NCBI GenBank assembly: GCA_964457725.1
Contig: CAYWGQ010000015.1
Location: 1-40,855 of the forward strand
From: FEN-1219 sp964457725
Lineage (GTDB): Bacteria > Pseudomonadota > Gammaproteobacteria > Steroidobacterales > Rariloculaceae
DNA length: 40,855 nt
Reading direction: 5' to 3'
Shown here: positions 1 through 7,461 of the stretch, one piece after another
Numbering within the stretch: position 1 is the first letter of the stretch
Layout: every line of letters starts with the position of its first letter
Position numbers and translations under genes: made by a program
Notes under the pieces: model-generated
What the model was told of the DNA's origin: nothing
Seen by the model: the letters and a program-made list of their open reading frames with translations, nothing else
The model's database searches: none

Positions 1-11
1 CCGACCCCGCA

Positions 12-72
12 GAGCAAAGCATCGGCGTGGCGGCTAGAAGTTGCTTCTACGCACCCCGCGTCGCCTTTGCTC
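12..72 (-). terminator. terminator-like hairpin after HxlR remnant
   Basis: An outer 8-base inverted repeat (GAGCAAAG at 12-19, CTTTGCTC at 65-72) encloses a perfect inner hairpin (TAGAAG-TTG-CTTCTA, 35-49). It begins at the stop codon of the HxlR remnant (71-73, minus strand), so it may be that gene's transcription terminator. There is no clear U-tract, and an insertion-sequence end is an alternative. Confidence 0.25.
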
Positions 73-205
73 ACGAGCCGGCCCTTGCATCGAATTTTCG
101 CTGAGCCTCCTCGATGTCGTCGAGGTGATGGATCGCCCAGTCGTAGACCGCAGCGAATGGAACTTGCAGTGTCCGTCCCAGATCGGTGATCGAGTACTCC
201 ACGAC
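71..205 (-). pseudogene. HxlR-family regulator, C-terminal fragment
   Basis: Read on the minus strand from about 205 to the TGA at 71-73, the frame gives VEYSITDLGRTL followed by a helix containing VYDWAIHHLDDIEEAQRKF. This matches the end of the winged-helix domain of HxlR/MarR-like one-component regulators, where the pattern is VEYSLTxxGRxL and then a C-terminal dimerisation helix. Only about 44 of the usual 110-150 residues remain. The reading frame joins an IS91-like transposase remnant directly at about 203-210, so the regulator has lost its DNA-recognition helix and start codon and should be non-functional. The family call rests on motif recognition. Confidence 0.6.
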
Positions 206-767
206 GGTGCGCGAGAATGCGTTCGATCAGCTCCGGCTCCTCGATGCTCGCGATGACCTTGAGCCGCCCGCCGCAGCGCACGCACTGCTCGATCTCGATC
301 CCGAACACGCGCTTAAGCCGCCGCGCCCAACTCATGCGAGCCTCTTTCGCCACAAACCGCGGCGGCGCGGCCACTCGCCCGCGCGCCCCCGCCCCTCTGC
401 CTGCCGGCGTGATCGCCGCGCGCAGCGCCGCGTGCGCGGCCAACACTCCATGAAATCTCCTCAGGTGCACCCGCGGCGGCGGAACGAGCGCCGCCAGGCG
501 CGCGATGAAGTCCACGGGCTCCAGTACAATGTGCGTCGTGCCGTCGCGGTACGGCGTCTTCAGCCGGTAGCGCACCTGCCCCTGCGCCGTCAGCGACAGT
601 CGCTCCACCGACACCGGCGGGCGGCTCACATAACGAGCAAGCCGCTCGAGCTTGTCCCGATGCTCAGCTTGCACTCCAACGCCTGCGTGCAGCGAGAACC
701 CCGCGTACTGCGCAACGCCTATCCTCGGCTGCTCCTCCCGCGCCCACGCTGGCGGTAGCCCGACGGC
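203..767 (-). pseudogene. IS91-like (Y2) transposase, C-terminal fragment
   Basis: An uninterrupted minus-strand frame runs from an in-frame stop at 768-770 down to about 203. It contains GFSLHAGV, YVSRPPVSVERLSL, a YRDGTTHIVLEPVDFIARL stretch, PRVHLRRFHGVLAAHAALR and the Cys-pair segment EQCVRCGGRLKVIASIEEP. This order is typical of the C-terminal half of IS91/ISCR-like rolling-circle transposases (Y2_Tnp domain). The N-terminal zinc-finger and catalytic half is absent, and the 3' end is replaced in mid-helix by the HxlR remnant. It is a dead element fragment, probably left by recombination or one-ended transposition. No origin or terminus sequences of the element could be identified. Confidence 0.75.
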
Positions 768-786
768 TCACGACGTGGCGGAGTAA

Positions 787-1000
787 CAATCGGACTGGAA
801 TTGCGACGGCACGACCGACGAAGGGCTGCGCGTGCCGTGCTACGCCGCCGACGACTCCTACGCGGCGGCCGGAGCGGTGCTCACGCAGCGGTCGGGACGT
901 GCGGCAATATCGGCACGCAGGCGTGCAGCGCGGCCACGTGCTCGTACTCCGGCGCCGCGTGCGTCCCGCCCGGCAACGAGTCGGCTATTCGGAGGCGCGG
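787..1000 (+). pseudogene. MopE-like Cys-rich metal-binding protein fragment
   Basis: After an in-frame stop at 784-786 the plus strand reads NCDGTTDEGLRVPCYA, which resembles the repeat (D-N-D-C-D-G-x-x-D-E) of putative metal-binding MopE-type surface proteins. At about 895 the match moves to another frame, which reads CGNIGTQACSAATCSYSG and then ACVPPGNE, the Cys-rich continuation expected for these proteins. A frameshift is therefore present, and there is neither a start codon nor a complete domain. The fragment lies between two other truncated genes. The call rests on short motifs only and could be wrong. Confidence 0.4.
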
Positions 1001-1044
1001 AGCTACCCGGTGCTGTATCTCCGAACATGCCGTTCTGATTCGCC

Positions 1045-1265
1045 GGCGCGGTCGGCGGCCGTCGGTTGTGCTGCTTGTAATAGCTGCCGAGATACTGCGA
1101 CGCCGCCCCGAAGTCCTTGCGGTTGATGGCCGCGTCGTAGAACTCGATGGCGATGCGCTTGTTCGCCTCGAGCTGCGTCGGTTGCGCAGCGGCGACCAAT
1201 GCGACGAACGCGGCCGCGGCGGCAAATGCGCCGGCCGTCCGGCGATGCATCTTCATACTCGTCAT
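1045..1265 (-). pseudogene. SnoaL-like secreted protein, truncated
   Basis: The start (ATG 1265) follows AGGAGA by six bases, only 10 bases after the stop of the upstream gene, so it was the last gene of the 3670-to-1265 operon. A signal peptide (a run of Ala/Val ending at AAAQ) is followed by EANKRIAIEFYDAAINRKDF and YLGSYYKQHN, the first helices of the SnoaL/NTF2-like fold. Similarity stops after QHN at about 1065, and the frame then runs to a stop at 858 through unrelated sequence antisense to the MopE-like remnant. About half of the usual 130-150 residues is missing, so the product is probably inactive. Confidence 0.55.
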
Positions 1266-1275
1266 CGACTATCTC

Positions 1276-2646
1276 CTACTCGAAGCTGAAGATATCCTCG
1301 CGCTCCGGGCGCTGCATTCCCTGCTCGAAGTACTCCTCCCACACTCGAGCCCACGGTCGGCCGTAGAGGTCCTCGACCCGATACTCGATCACCGTCCCCG
1401 GCGCGAGCGGCGTCGCGCGGCCATTCACGACGAAAAAGGTCTGATTGCAGTGCGTGAGATTGTTCGGCGCGACGTCGTTGAAGTCGCCCTGCCTGGCCAG
1501 GAAGCGAACGCTGCGAACGGGCTCCACGAGCGCTTCCTCGTCATAGAAGATCGCCTCGTGCTCGAGCCCGAGCAGCTTGCCGGCCGGGTCGAGCCGCGGC
1601 GTGAAGATCTCGATCGTCTGAAGCTTGCTCAAGTACTCCCAGCTCGAATGCGTGAACCACCCCTGGATGTTCGACGTCCACGTGATCAGCGCGTCGCCGT
1701 CCCAGAAACCGACCGTCTCGCCCATCCAGCGAGGCACGTCGGCGCCGAGACGCGGCACGGCGCCGGACAGATCGAAGTCGCGGCCGACGTGAACGTTGCG
1801 GATCGCGTTGCCCGATCCGCCGAGGAACTGAACGCGCGTCGGCGTCACCATCACGTCGAGAGCGCCCGGTCCGCCGGGGCCGGACCACCACCGCATGAAG
1901 CCCTCCGGCCGGCACAGCATCGCGGACCACTGCGGCGCGCGATCGTGCACCTGGTGATACAGCTGCTGCACGAGCCGTTGCTGATACTCGGGCGTCAGCA
2001 GCGAGAGAATGGTCGGCACCTGATTGTGGTAGCCGATGATCCATTGCGGCGGCTCGCGGAATTCCGCGGGCACGACGGGCTCTCGTCCCTCGCGCCTCAA
2101 GCCGAAGACGATGCTGACGTTGTTCGTGTAGCGCCCGTCCCAATCCGGCGGCAGTCGTTCGCGCGAGTACTGCGTGGGCCCGCCCTTGCCGCGCGCCTCG
2201 GCGAGCAGCGCCTCGTAGTGCGCGCGCGCCGTAGGAAACCCGTACGGGCTCACGATGTGCTCGCGGGCGTAGTCCACGTCGCAGTTGCCCCACGCGCCCT
2301 TCGCCGGATCGTCCGTGATGTACGTGGGTGCGCTCGAGTAGTCGCCCCACTGCGAGTCGAGCCCGAGCGTGCTGTTGCAGCGGAAGTAGCGTGGATCGCG
2401 CCACAGCTCGCGGTCCACGTAGAAGTCGTCGGAAGTGAAGACGTCGCGCGCGAGGGGCGTGACACCGGCGGGCACTGTGCCGTCCTTCGCCGCGGCCACG
2501 TCGATGTCGTAGAACGGCACTCCGGCCCCGACCCAGCCGGCCTCCTCCGCCACCGGCCAGCCGCGGCCGACGCTCTGCTCGGCCGTCACGAGCGGCGCCG
2601 AGCCGAGCGCGACGGCGATCGCAACGATGGGCGTTCGCGGCCGCAT
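1276..2646 (-). CDS. secreted protein of unknown function, GFWDGD type
   Basis: A 456-residue exported protein. The N-terminus (MRPRTPIVAIAVALGSAPLVTAEQ) is a signal peptide. I recognise no catalytic domain. The segment ETVGFWDGDALITWTSNIQGW recalls the G-x-W-(E/D)-G-D-x-L core of small secreted proteins common in gammaproteobacterial and acidobacterial gene clusters for oxidation of organics, and the protein at 22387-23196 carries a related core (RWEGDTLVIESHGF). Cysteines in FRCNSTLG, GNCDVDY and LTHCNQTF may form disulfides. The start lies one base after the stop of the 3670-2648 gene, so the two are co-transcribed and probably translationally coupled. A periplasmic accessory role next to the quinoproteins is inference. 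Confidence 0.7.
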   Translation of the reverse strand: MRPRTPIVAIAVALGSAPLVTAEQSVGRGWPVAEEAGWVGAGVPFYDIDVAAAKDGTVPAGVTPLARDVFTSDDFYVDRELWRDPRYFRCNSTLGLDSQWGDYSSAPTYITDDPAKGAWGNCDVDYAREHIVSPYGFPTARAHYEALLAEARGKGGPTQYSRERLPPDWDGRYTNNVSIVFGLRREGREPVVPAEFREPPQWIIGYHNQVPTILSLLTPEYQQRLVQQLYHQVHDRAPQWSAMLCRPEGFMRWWSGPGGPGALDVMVTPTRVQFLGGSGNAIRNVHVGRDFDLSGAVPRLGADVPRWMGETVGFWDGDALITWTSNIQGWFTHSSWEYLSKLQTIEIFTPRLDPAGKLLGLEHEAIFYDEEALVEPVRSVRFLARQGDFNDVAPNNLTHCNQTFFVVNGRATPLAPGTVIEYRVEDLYGRPWARVWEEYFEQGMQRPEREDIFSFE

Positions 2647-2647
2647 C

Positions 2648-3670
2648 CTACGGCGCGGGATAAATCGCGATGCGGTTGCCGCGGAACGAGCCGACCCAGA
2701 GCGTATCGCCGACTTCGACGAGCGCCGTGCCGGCGTTGAAGTCGGGCGTGTCCGCTTCGACGAGCACGTCGCGCACTTCGAGCGTGCTCGGATCGATCTT
2801 CACGGCCTTCCAGCCCTGCTGCGCTTGACCGACGGCGTACAGCGAGCCGTCGCGCGCCCAGTGAACGTTGTCGACTCGAAACCCGAGCGGCACCTCGTCG
2901 CGCGTCGGCTGCGCCGCGCCGCGCGACAGGCGGAAGAACGACTGCGTGCCCCAGGCCGCGACGTACAGCGTGCGGCCGTCGGCCGAAAGCTCGAGGCCGT
3001 TCGCGCCGGCCGCTTCGCTGCCCGGCACCTTCTGCCAGCCCGTGGCCGTATGCCACTCCCAGAGCTCGCCGTTCTGCTCGCCTTCGCGCATGCGCTGCGT
3101 CGCCGCAGGCGAACTGTTGCGCGGCAGGAAGTTCGTCGCGATGAAGCCGCCGTCCGGGAGTCCGCGCACGGAGTTGAGCCCGATCGGATCCGGCGCGACC
3201 ACGCAGCCGAGCCAGGTGGCGACGGGCGTCTCGGGCCGCGTGTCGATCTCGAAAATCTCGATCGACTCGCGCGCGCCGTGCGCGACGACGAAGAGCTTGT
3301 GGACGGGGCCTTCGCCGGGCTCCGCATAGAGGCCGTGCGTCGTGAAGTTCTCCGCGTCGGGCGGCCCCGGACAATCGGGATAAGTCTCGCGGTCGTGGCG
3401 TTCGCGCGCGCCTTCCGCCGGATACACCGTGAACGGCAGGCGGTCGCGCGTCCGCACGACGATGAAGCCGCCCGGAGCCGCGAGCGCCGACGCGGCCACC
3501 CAGTCGGCACCGAGCGCGACCAGGTCTTCTGCGCCGCGTTGACCACAAACGACGTTCGGCCCCGGGGAGCACGGCGGCTGCGGCACCGGGGGCGGCGGCT
3601 GAGCATCGAGTGCGGTCGCGAGACCGAGCGCCGCAAACGCCGTCAGTGTGGTGCCGGTCGAGCCTTTCAT
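2648..3670 (-). CDS. secreted SMP-30/gluconolactonase-like beta-propeller protein
   Basis: A 340-residue protein. The ATG at 3670 is preceded by AGGAGG at good spacing, which settles the start although the frame is open further upstream. The signal peptide (TTLTAFAALGLATALDAQ) predicts export. The body has the repeating blade pattern of a six-bladed SMP-30-like propeller: GLNSVRGLPDGGFIATNF, GANGLELSADGRTLYVAAWG, VDNVHWARDGSLYAVG and a final TLWVGSFRGNRIAIY. Family members are lactonases or related hydrolases; the substrate cannot be read from sequence. A lactonase would fit beside sugar- and alcohol-oxidising quinoproteins, which release aldonolactones. It heads an operon with the 2646-1276 gene and the truncated SnoaL gene. 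Confidence 0.7.
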   Translation of the reverse strand: MKGSTGTTLTAFAALGLATALDAQPPPPVPQPPCSPGPNVVCGQRGAEDLVALGADWVAASALAAPGGFIVVRTRDRLPFTVYPAEGARERHDRETYPDCPGPPDAENFTTHGLYAEPGEGPVHKLFVVAHGARESIEIFEIDTRPETPVATWLGCVVAPDPIGLNSVRGLPDGGFIATNFLPRNSSPAATQRMREGEQNGELWEWHTATGWQKVPGSEAAGANGLELSADGRTLYVAAWGTQSFFRLSRGAAQPTRDEVPLGFRVDNVHWARDGSLYAVGQAQQGWKAVKIDPSTLEVRDVLVEADTPDFNAGTALVEVGDTLWVGSFRGNRIAIYPAP

Positions 3671-3812
3671 GCGTCGGCCTCCTTCGTGCAGTGCGTTCAT
3701 GGCAGGGCGAACACCCGGTTTCGACGGCGACGCGACCAAGCGTAATCGCAAAACGCGCGCGGAGGTAGCGGTCTCCCGATACAATCGTCGACGTCGTTCG
3801 CCGAGGACTCCC

Positions 3813-5555
3813 ATGCGCATCCGCCGTCCCTCCACTCTCGCAGCCGCGCTCCTCGTTGCCGCGGCCGCGCACGGCCAACCCGCCGACACGTTCGTGCCCG
3901 TCACCGACGCGATGCTGCAGAATCCCGATCCGGCCGACTGGCTCATGTGGCGGCGCACGCTCGATTCCTGGGGCTACAGCCCGCTCGACGAGATCGATCG
4001 CAGCAACGTCGGCTCGCTGCGCATGGTCTGGACGCGTGCGCTCGGGCCCGGCATTCAGGAAGGCACGCCGCTCGTCTACGACGGCGTCATGTACTTCCCG
4101 AATCCGAGCGACCTCGTGCAGGCGTTCGATGCCGCGACCGGCGATCTCAAATGGGAGTATCGGCGCTCGCTCCCGAGCGACCTCGGCGAGTATTTCCCCG
4201 TGCCGTCGATCAACCGCAATCTCGCGATCTACGGCCACTCGCTGATCGATACGAGCGCCGACAACTACCTCTACGCGCTCGACGCTCGGACGGGCACGCT
4301 CGAGTGGGAGGTGCGGCTATTCGATTATCGGCGCGGCGCGCAGCACACGTCGGGGCCGATCGTCGCCGACGGCAAGATCATCTCGGGCCGCGGCTGCGAG
4401 CCCGAGGGCAGCCCCGCGGCGTGCGTGATCATGGCGCACGACGCGCGCACGGGCCGGGAGCTCTGGCGGCGGCGCACGATCGCAGCACCCGGCGAACCGA
4501 ACGGCGACTCGTGGGGCGACCTGCCCGACGAAGAGCGCTGGCACGTCGGCAGCTGGCTCGTTCCGAGCTACGACCCCGAGCTACGCCTCGTGTTCGCGGG
4601 CACGTCCGTGACCTCGCCGGCGCCGAAGTTCGCGCTCGCCGGCAACGACAAGCAGTACCTCTATCACAACTCGACGCTCGCGCTGAACATCGATACCGGC
4701 GAGATCGTCTGGTACTACCAGCACATCGTCGATCACTGGGATCTCGATCATCCGTTCGAGCGGCTCGTCGTCGAGACGGCCGTCTCGCCCGATCGCTCCG
4801 AGGTCACTTGGATCAATCCGCGCGTTCGCAACGGCGAGCGACGCAAGGTCGTCACGGGCATTCCCGGCAAGACCGGCATCGTCTACACGCTCGACGCGGC
4901 CACGGGCGAGTTCCTCTGGGCGCGGCCCACGGTGCAGCAGAACGTCCTTCAGCACATCGACGGAACGACGGGCGAGTTCACCGTGAATCCGGACGCGCTG
5001 TTCGTCGAAGTCGGCCAGGAGCGCTACATCTGCCCGACGACGCTCGGCGGCAAGAACTGGCCTTCGGGCACGCTGAGCCCGCTCGGCAACGTGATGTTCT
5101 TCCCGCTCCAGAACACGTGTATGACGTCGACGCCGACGTTGAGTCGCCCGAGTCCCGATTCGCTGTACGGCTTGAGCAACTCGAATCGGATCGCCGGGAA
5201 CGGCACGAACGTCGGATCGATCCACGCGATCTCCGTCGAGACGGGCGAGACGCTCTGGGTCTACGAGCAGCGGGCCGGGATGATGTCGCTGCTGTCGACG
5301 GCGGGCGGTCTCGTGTTCGGCGGCGACACGAACGGCCGGTTCAGAGCGTTCGATCAGCGAACGGGCCAGATCCTCTGGGAGATCAATCTCGGCTCGCCGG
5401 TGTCCGGCTATCCCGTGACGTTCGCGGTCGGCGGCAAGCAGTACGTCGCCGTCAGCACCGGCTCGTCGTTGACGGCGATGGGTGCGAACCGGTTGACGCC
5501 GGAGCTCACGCCGAGCTTAGGCAACAACCTTTACGTGTTCGCGCTGCCCGACTGA
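3813..5555 (+). CDS. PQQ-dependent alcohol dehydrogenase-like quinoprotein
   Basis: A 580-residue periplasmic quinoprotein. Translation from the ATG at 3813 (GAGG upstream) gives a signal peptide ending near AHGQ. Tryptophan-docking repeats of the eight-bladed propeller are visible, for example LYALDARTGTLEWE, LNIDTGEIVWYY, YTLDAATGEFLW and RAFDQRTGQILWE. The catalytic region is DHWDLDHPF, with the presumed base at Asp310 and a second Asp at 312. The vicinal Cys-Cys of methanol dehydrogenases is missing; instead there is GRGC...AAC (about 195-204), as in the lupanine or polyvinyl-alcohol dehydrogenase branch. No heme motif is present, so an external cytochrome must take the electrons. It is divergent from the SMP-30-like operon. 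The substrate is unknown. Confidence 0.85.
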   Translation: MRIRRPSTLAAALLVAAAAHGQPADTFVPVTDAMLQNPDPADWLMWRRTLDSWGYSPLDEIDRSNVGSLRMVWTRALGPGIQEGTPLVYDGVMYFPNPSDLVQAFDAATGDLKWEYRRSLPSDLGEYFPVPSINRNLAIYGHSLIDTSADNYLYALDARTGTLEWEVRLFDYRRGAQHTSGPIVADGKIISGRGCEPEGSPAACVIMAHDARTGRELWRRRTIAAPGEPNGDSWGDLPDEERWHVGSWLVPSYDPELRLVFAGTSVTSPAPKFALAGNDKQYLYHNSTLALNIDTGEIVWYYQHIVDHWDLDHPFERLVVETAVSPDRSEVTWINPRVRNGERRKVVTGIPGKTGIVYTLDAATGEFLWARPTVQQNVLQHIDGTTGEFTVNPDALFVEVGQERYICPTTLGGKNWPSGTLSPLGNVMFFPLQNTCMTSTPTLSRPSPDSLYGLSNSNRIAGNGTNVGSIHAISVETGETLWVYEQRAGMMSLLSTAGGLVFGGDTNGRFRAFDQRTGQILWEINLGSPVSGYPVTFAVGGKQYVAVSTGSSLTAMGANRLTPELTPSLGNNLYVFALPD

Positions 5556-5669
5556 GGCTCGCTCCGGACTGCTTCGACGCCCTCGTCCAGGTTCCCGTGA
5601 CGGTCGTCTGCGCGCACGCGGCCACCCTAACCCGGTCATCGCAACGAATCGCAACGAATCGCACCGCCG

Positions 5670-7364
5670 TCACCGCCTTACCCGTCCGTCCCAGTCGCGG
5701 TAAATATAAGGCGGACAACCCGGAATCGGCCGCCCGATCGTCAGAAGCTCCTCGCAGCGCGCGAGCGCGCGCGGCACGCCCTCGGCGATCCAAGCGAGCG
5801 TCTCCTCGTGCGTCATGGGCCGCGCCACGTGGTTCGGCGAGACCATGTCCACCTCGAGCCCGTAGTGCTCGAGGTTGTCCTCGTAGGCCTCGGCCCAGAA
5901 CGAGAACTGATTCGCGGGCGTCGCGAGATCGGCCTCGATGAACGTGCGGCTCTTCGGCGCGTACGCGAACACGGCGTTCGCCATGTGGTTGTGCTTGACG
6001 ACCTCGTAGACGTCGAGCGTCATCGTCTCGTCCTCGAGACGCAGCCGGCCGCGGACGGGCACGAATTTCAGCAGCGCGCCGTTCGGGTTCGGTACGAGAT
6101 CCGCGAAATTCGGCGCGGGCCGCGTCGCCATGTCGCGCAGTATCTCCTCGTTGCCCCAGTGCGAGATCACCGTGAGCCCGGCCTCGACGGCGGCTCGGAA
6201 TCCGAGCGTGTGATCGAAATGATGGTGCGAGACGATGAGGTGCGTGAGCGGCTTGCCCGGCACGAGCCCGTTCGCGAACGCGATCGCGGCGCGCGCCTGC
6301 GCCGTCGAGCCGCCCATCTCGAAGATCGCCAGATGGTCCGCGAACTCGATGACCGTGTGACCGCCGGGATTCAGGTGCCAGAGCCCGTCGGCGATCTTCG
6401 TGGCCGTGATCGGCGCGGCCTGCGGCGCCGCGGGCGGCGGCGGCTGCGCGCGCACGGCGGCCGGCGCCGCGATGTCCGGCGTGTTGCTCGAGTTCAGGTA
6501 GTAGCCGTCGAGGAGCCGCGTCTGGATCAGCGTGTTGCGCCAGTCGATCCGCGCGACCCAAGTAAAAGGCAACTGCACGCCATCGAAATCCTGATAGCCG
6601 ACGAACGTCGTCGTGATGACGACCTCGCCCAAGTTCTGATGCGGCGCCGTCCAGCGCACCCAGCGCGGCAGCATCGTCTGCGGCTCGATGCCGAGCGTGA
6701 CGTAGCCCTCGTCGATGACGAGATCGACGACCGGCGCGCCGTCCTCTAGCCGCACGTTCTCGGGCACGGCGCGGCCGGCGAGCACCGCGCGTACGGCCGC
6801 GAGCGGATGGCTCAGCGACTCGTACCTGCGGAACACGGCGCCGTCGGGCTTGAACCACGCGCCGCCGTGCGGCGTCCACTCGGCGAGCCGCGCGGCGGTG
6901 CCCGTCGGCCCGATCGTGTAGCCCACCTCGCCGTCGATGCCCCACGCCGACACCGCGAAGCTGTGGCCGAAGGTGCCGCCGAACGGAAACAGGAAGTTGT
7001 GGCGGTACTGCGTGCGGTAGCGATCGTTCGCGAAGTCCCAGATCGCCGAGAAGTTCGGATTCTCGGCCCACTTCTGCGGCGCGTCGCGGTCGGCCGTGAT
7101 GTTGCCGCCGCCCCAGAAGTAGGCCTCCATGCCGTAGCCGTCGGCCTGCAGCGTGCGGACGCCGAGAATCGCGTCGCGCCCGCCCATCGCGGCCGCGACG
7201 TCGTCCAGCAGCCGTTCGCCCTCGGGCGACGCGGCGGCCATGCCCGGCAACGCGAGCACGAGCGCCGCAAGCACCGCGCCGCGCACTGGTCGCCCCACGC
7301 GACGCCGCCTGCGGCGGGCGACCTCGATGTCCGTGGAGCCGACAAACACGGTTGCCTTGATCAC
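5670..7364 (-). CDS. exported metallo-beta-lactamase-fold hydrolase
   Basis: About 564 residues from a GTG at 7364, chosen because GGAGA lies eight bases upstream; a GTG at 7298 is an alternative with a more compact signal peptide. An Arg-rich n-region is followed by a hydrophobic stretch ending AAAS. The first half (about 60-320) is a beta-rich domain of the kind found before MBL domains in periplasmic proteins. A Pro/Ala linker (RAQPPPPAAPQ) leads to the MBL domain with the zinc motif SHHHFDH (about residue 380) and later His residues in KHNHMANA and SPNHVARP. The reaction is unknown; many homologues are annotated only as MBL-fold hydrolases. It converges with the quinoprotein gene on its left and lies downstream of the quinoprotein operon on its right. 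Confidence 0.75.
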   Translation of the reverse strand: MIKATVFVGSTDIEVARRRRRRVGRPVRGAVLAALVLALPGMAAASPEGERLLDDVAAAMGGRDAILGVRTLQADGYGMEAYFWGGGNITADRDAPQKWAENPNFSAIWDFANDRYRTQYRHNFLFPFGGTFGHSFAVSAWGIDGEVGYTIGPTGTAARLAEWTPHGGAWFKPDGAVFRRYESLSHPLAAVRAVLAGRAVPENVRLEDGAPVVDLVIDEGYVTLGIEPQTMLPRWVRWTAPHQNLGEVVITTTFVGYQDFDGVQLPFTWVARIDWRNTLIQTRLLDGYYLNSSNTPDIAAPAAVRAQPPPPAAPQAAPITATKIADGLWHLNPGGHTVIEFADHLAIFEMGGSTAQARAAIAFANGLVPGKPLTHLIVSHHHFDHTLGFRAAVEAGLTVISHWGNEEILRDMATRPAPNFADLVPNPNGALLKFVPVRGRLRLEDETMTLDVYEVVKHNHMANAVFAYAPKSRTFIEADLATPANQFSFWAEAYEDNLEHYGLEVDMVSPNHVARPMTHEETLAWIAEGVPRALARCEELLTIGRPIPGCPPYIYRDWDGRVRR

Positions 7365-7461
7365 TTTATCTGTCTCCGCGAGGTCTCGATCGCGTCGCAC
7401 TCGCCGCCCGCCGGCATCGATTGGTTGTTTTCGGCGTCGACGTCTCGAAGCCCTGTTCTTC

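Noticed and set aside
4538..4553. TGGCACG-TCGG-CAGCT, a sigma-54-like string on the plus strand
   Set aside because: It lies inside the quinoprotein gene, codes the family segment RWHVGSW, has a poor -12 element, and no gene starts downstream.
5636..5663. Direct repeat (ATCGCAACGA twice) between two convergent genes
   Set aside because: Too short and only two copies; no sign of an insertion site or terminator.
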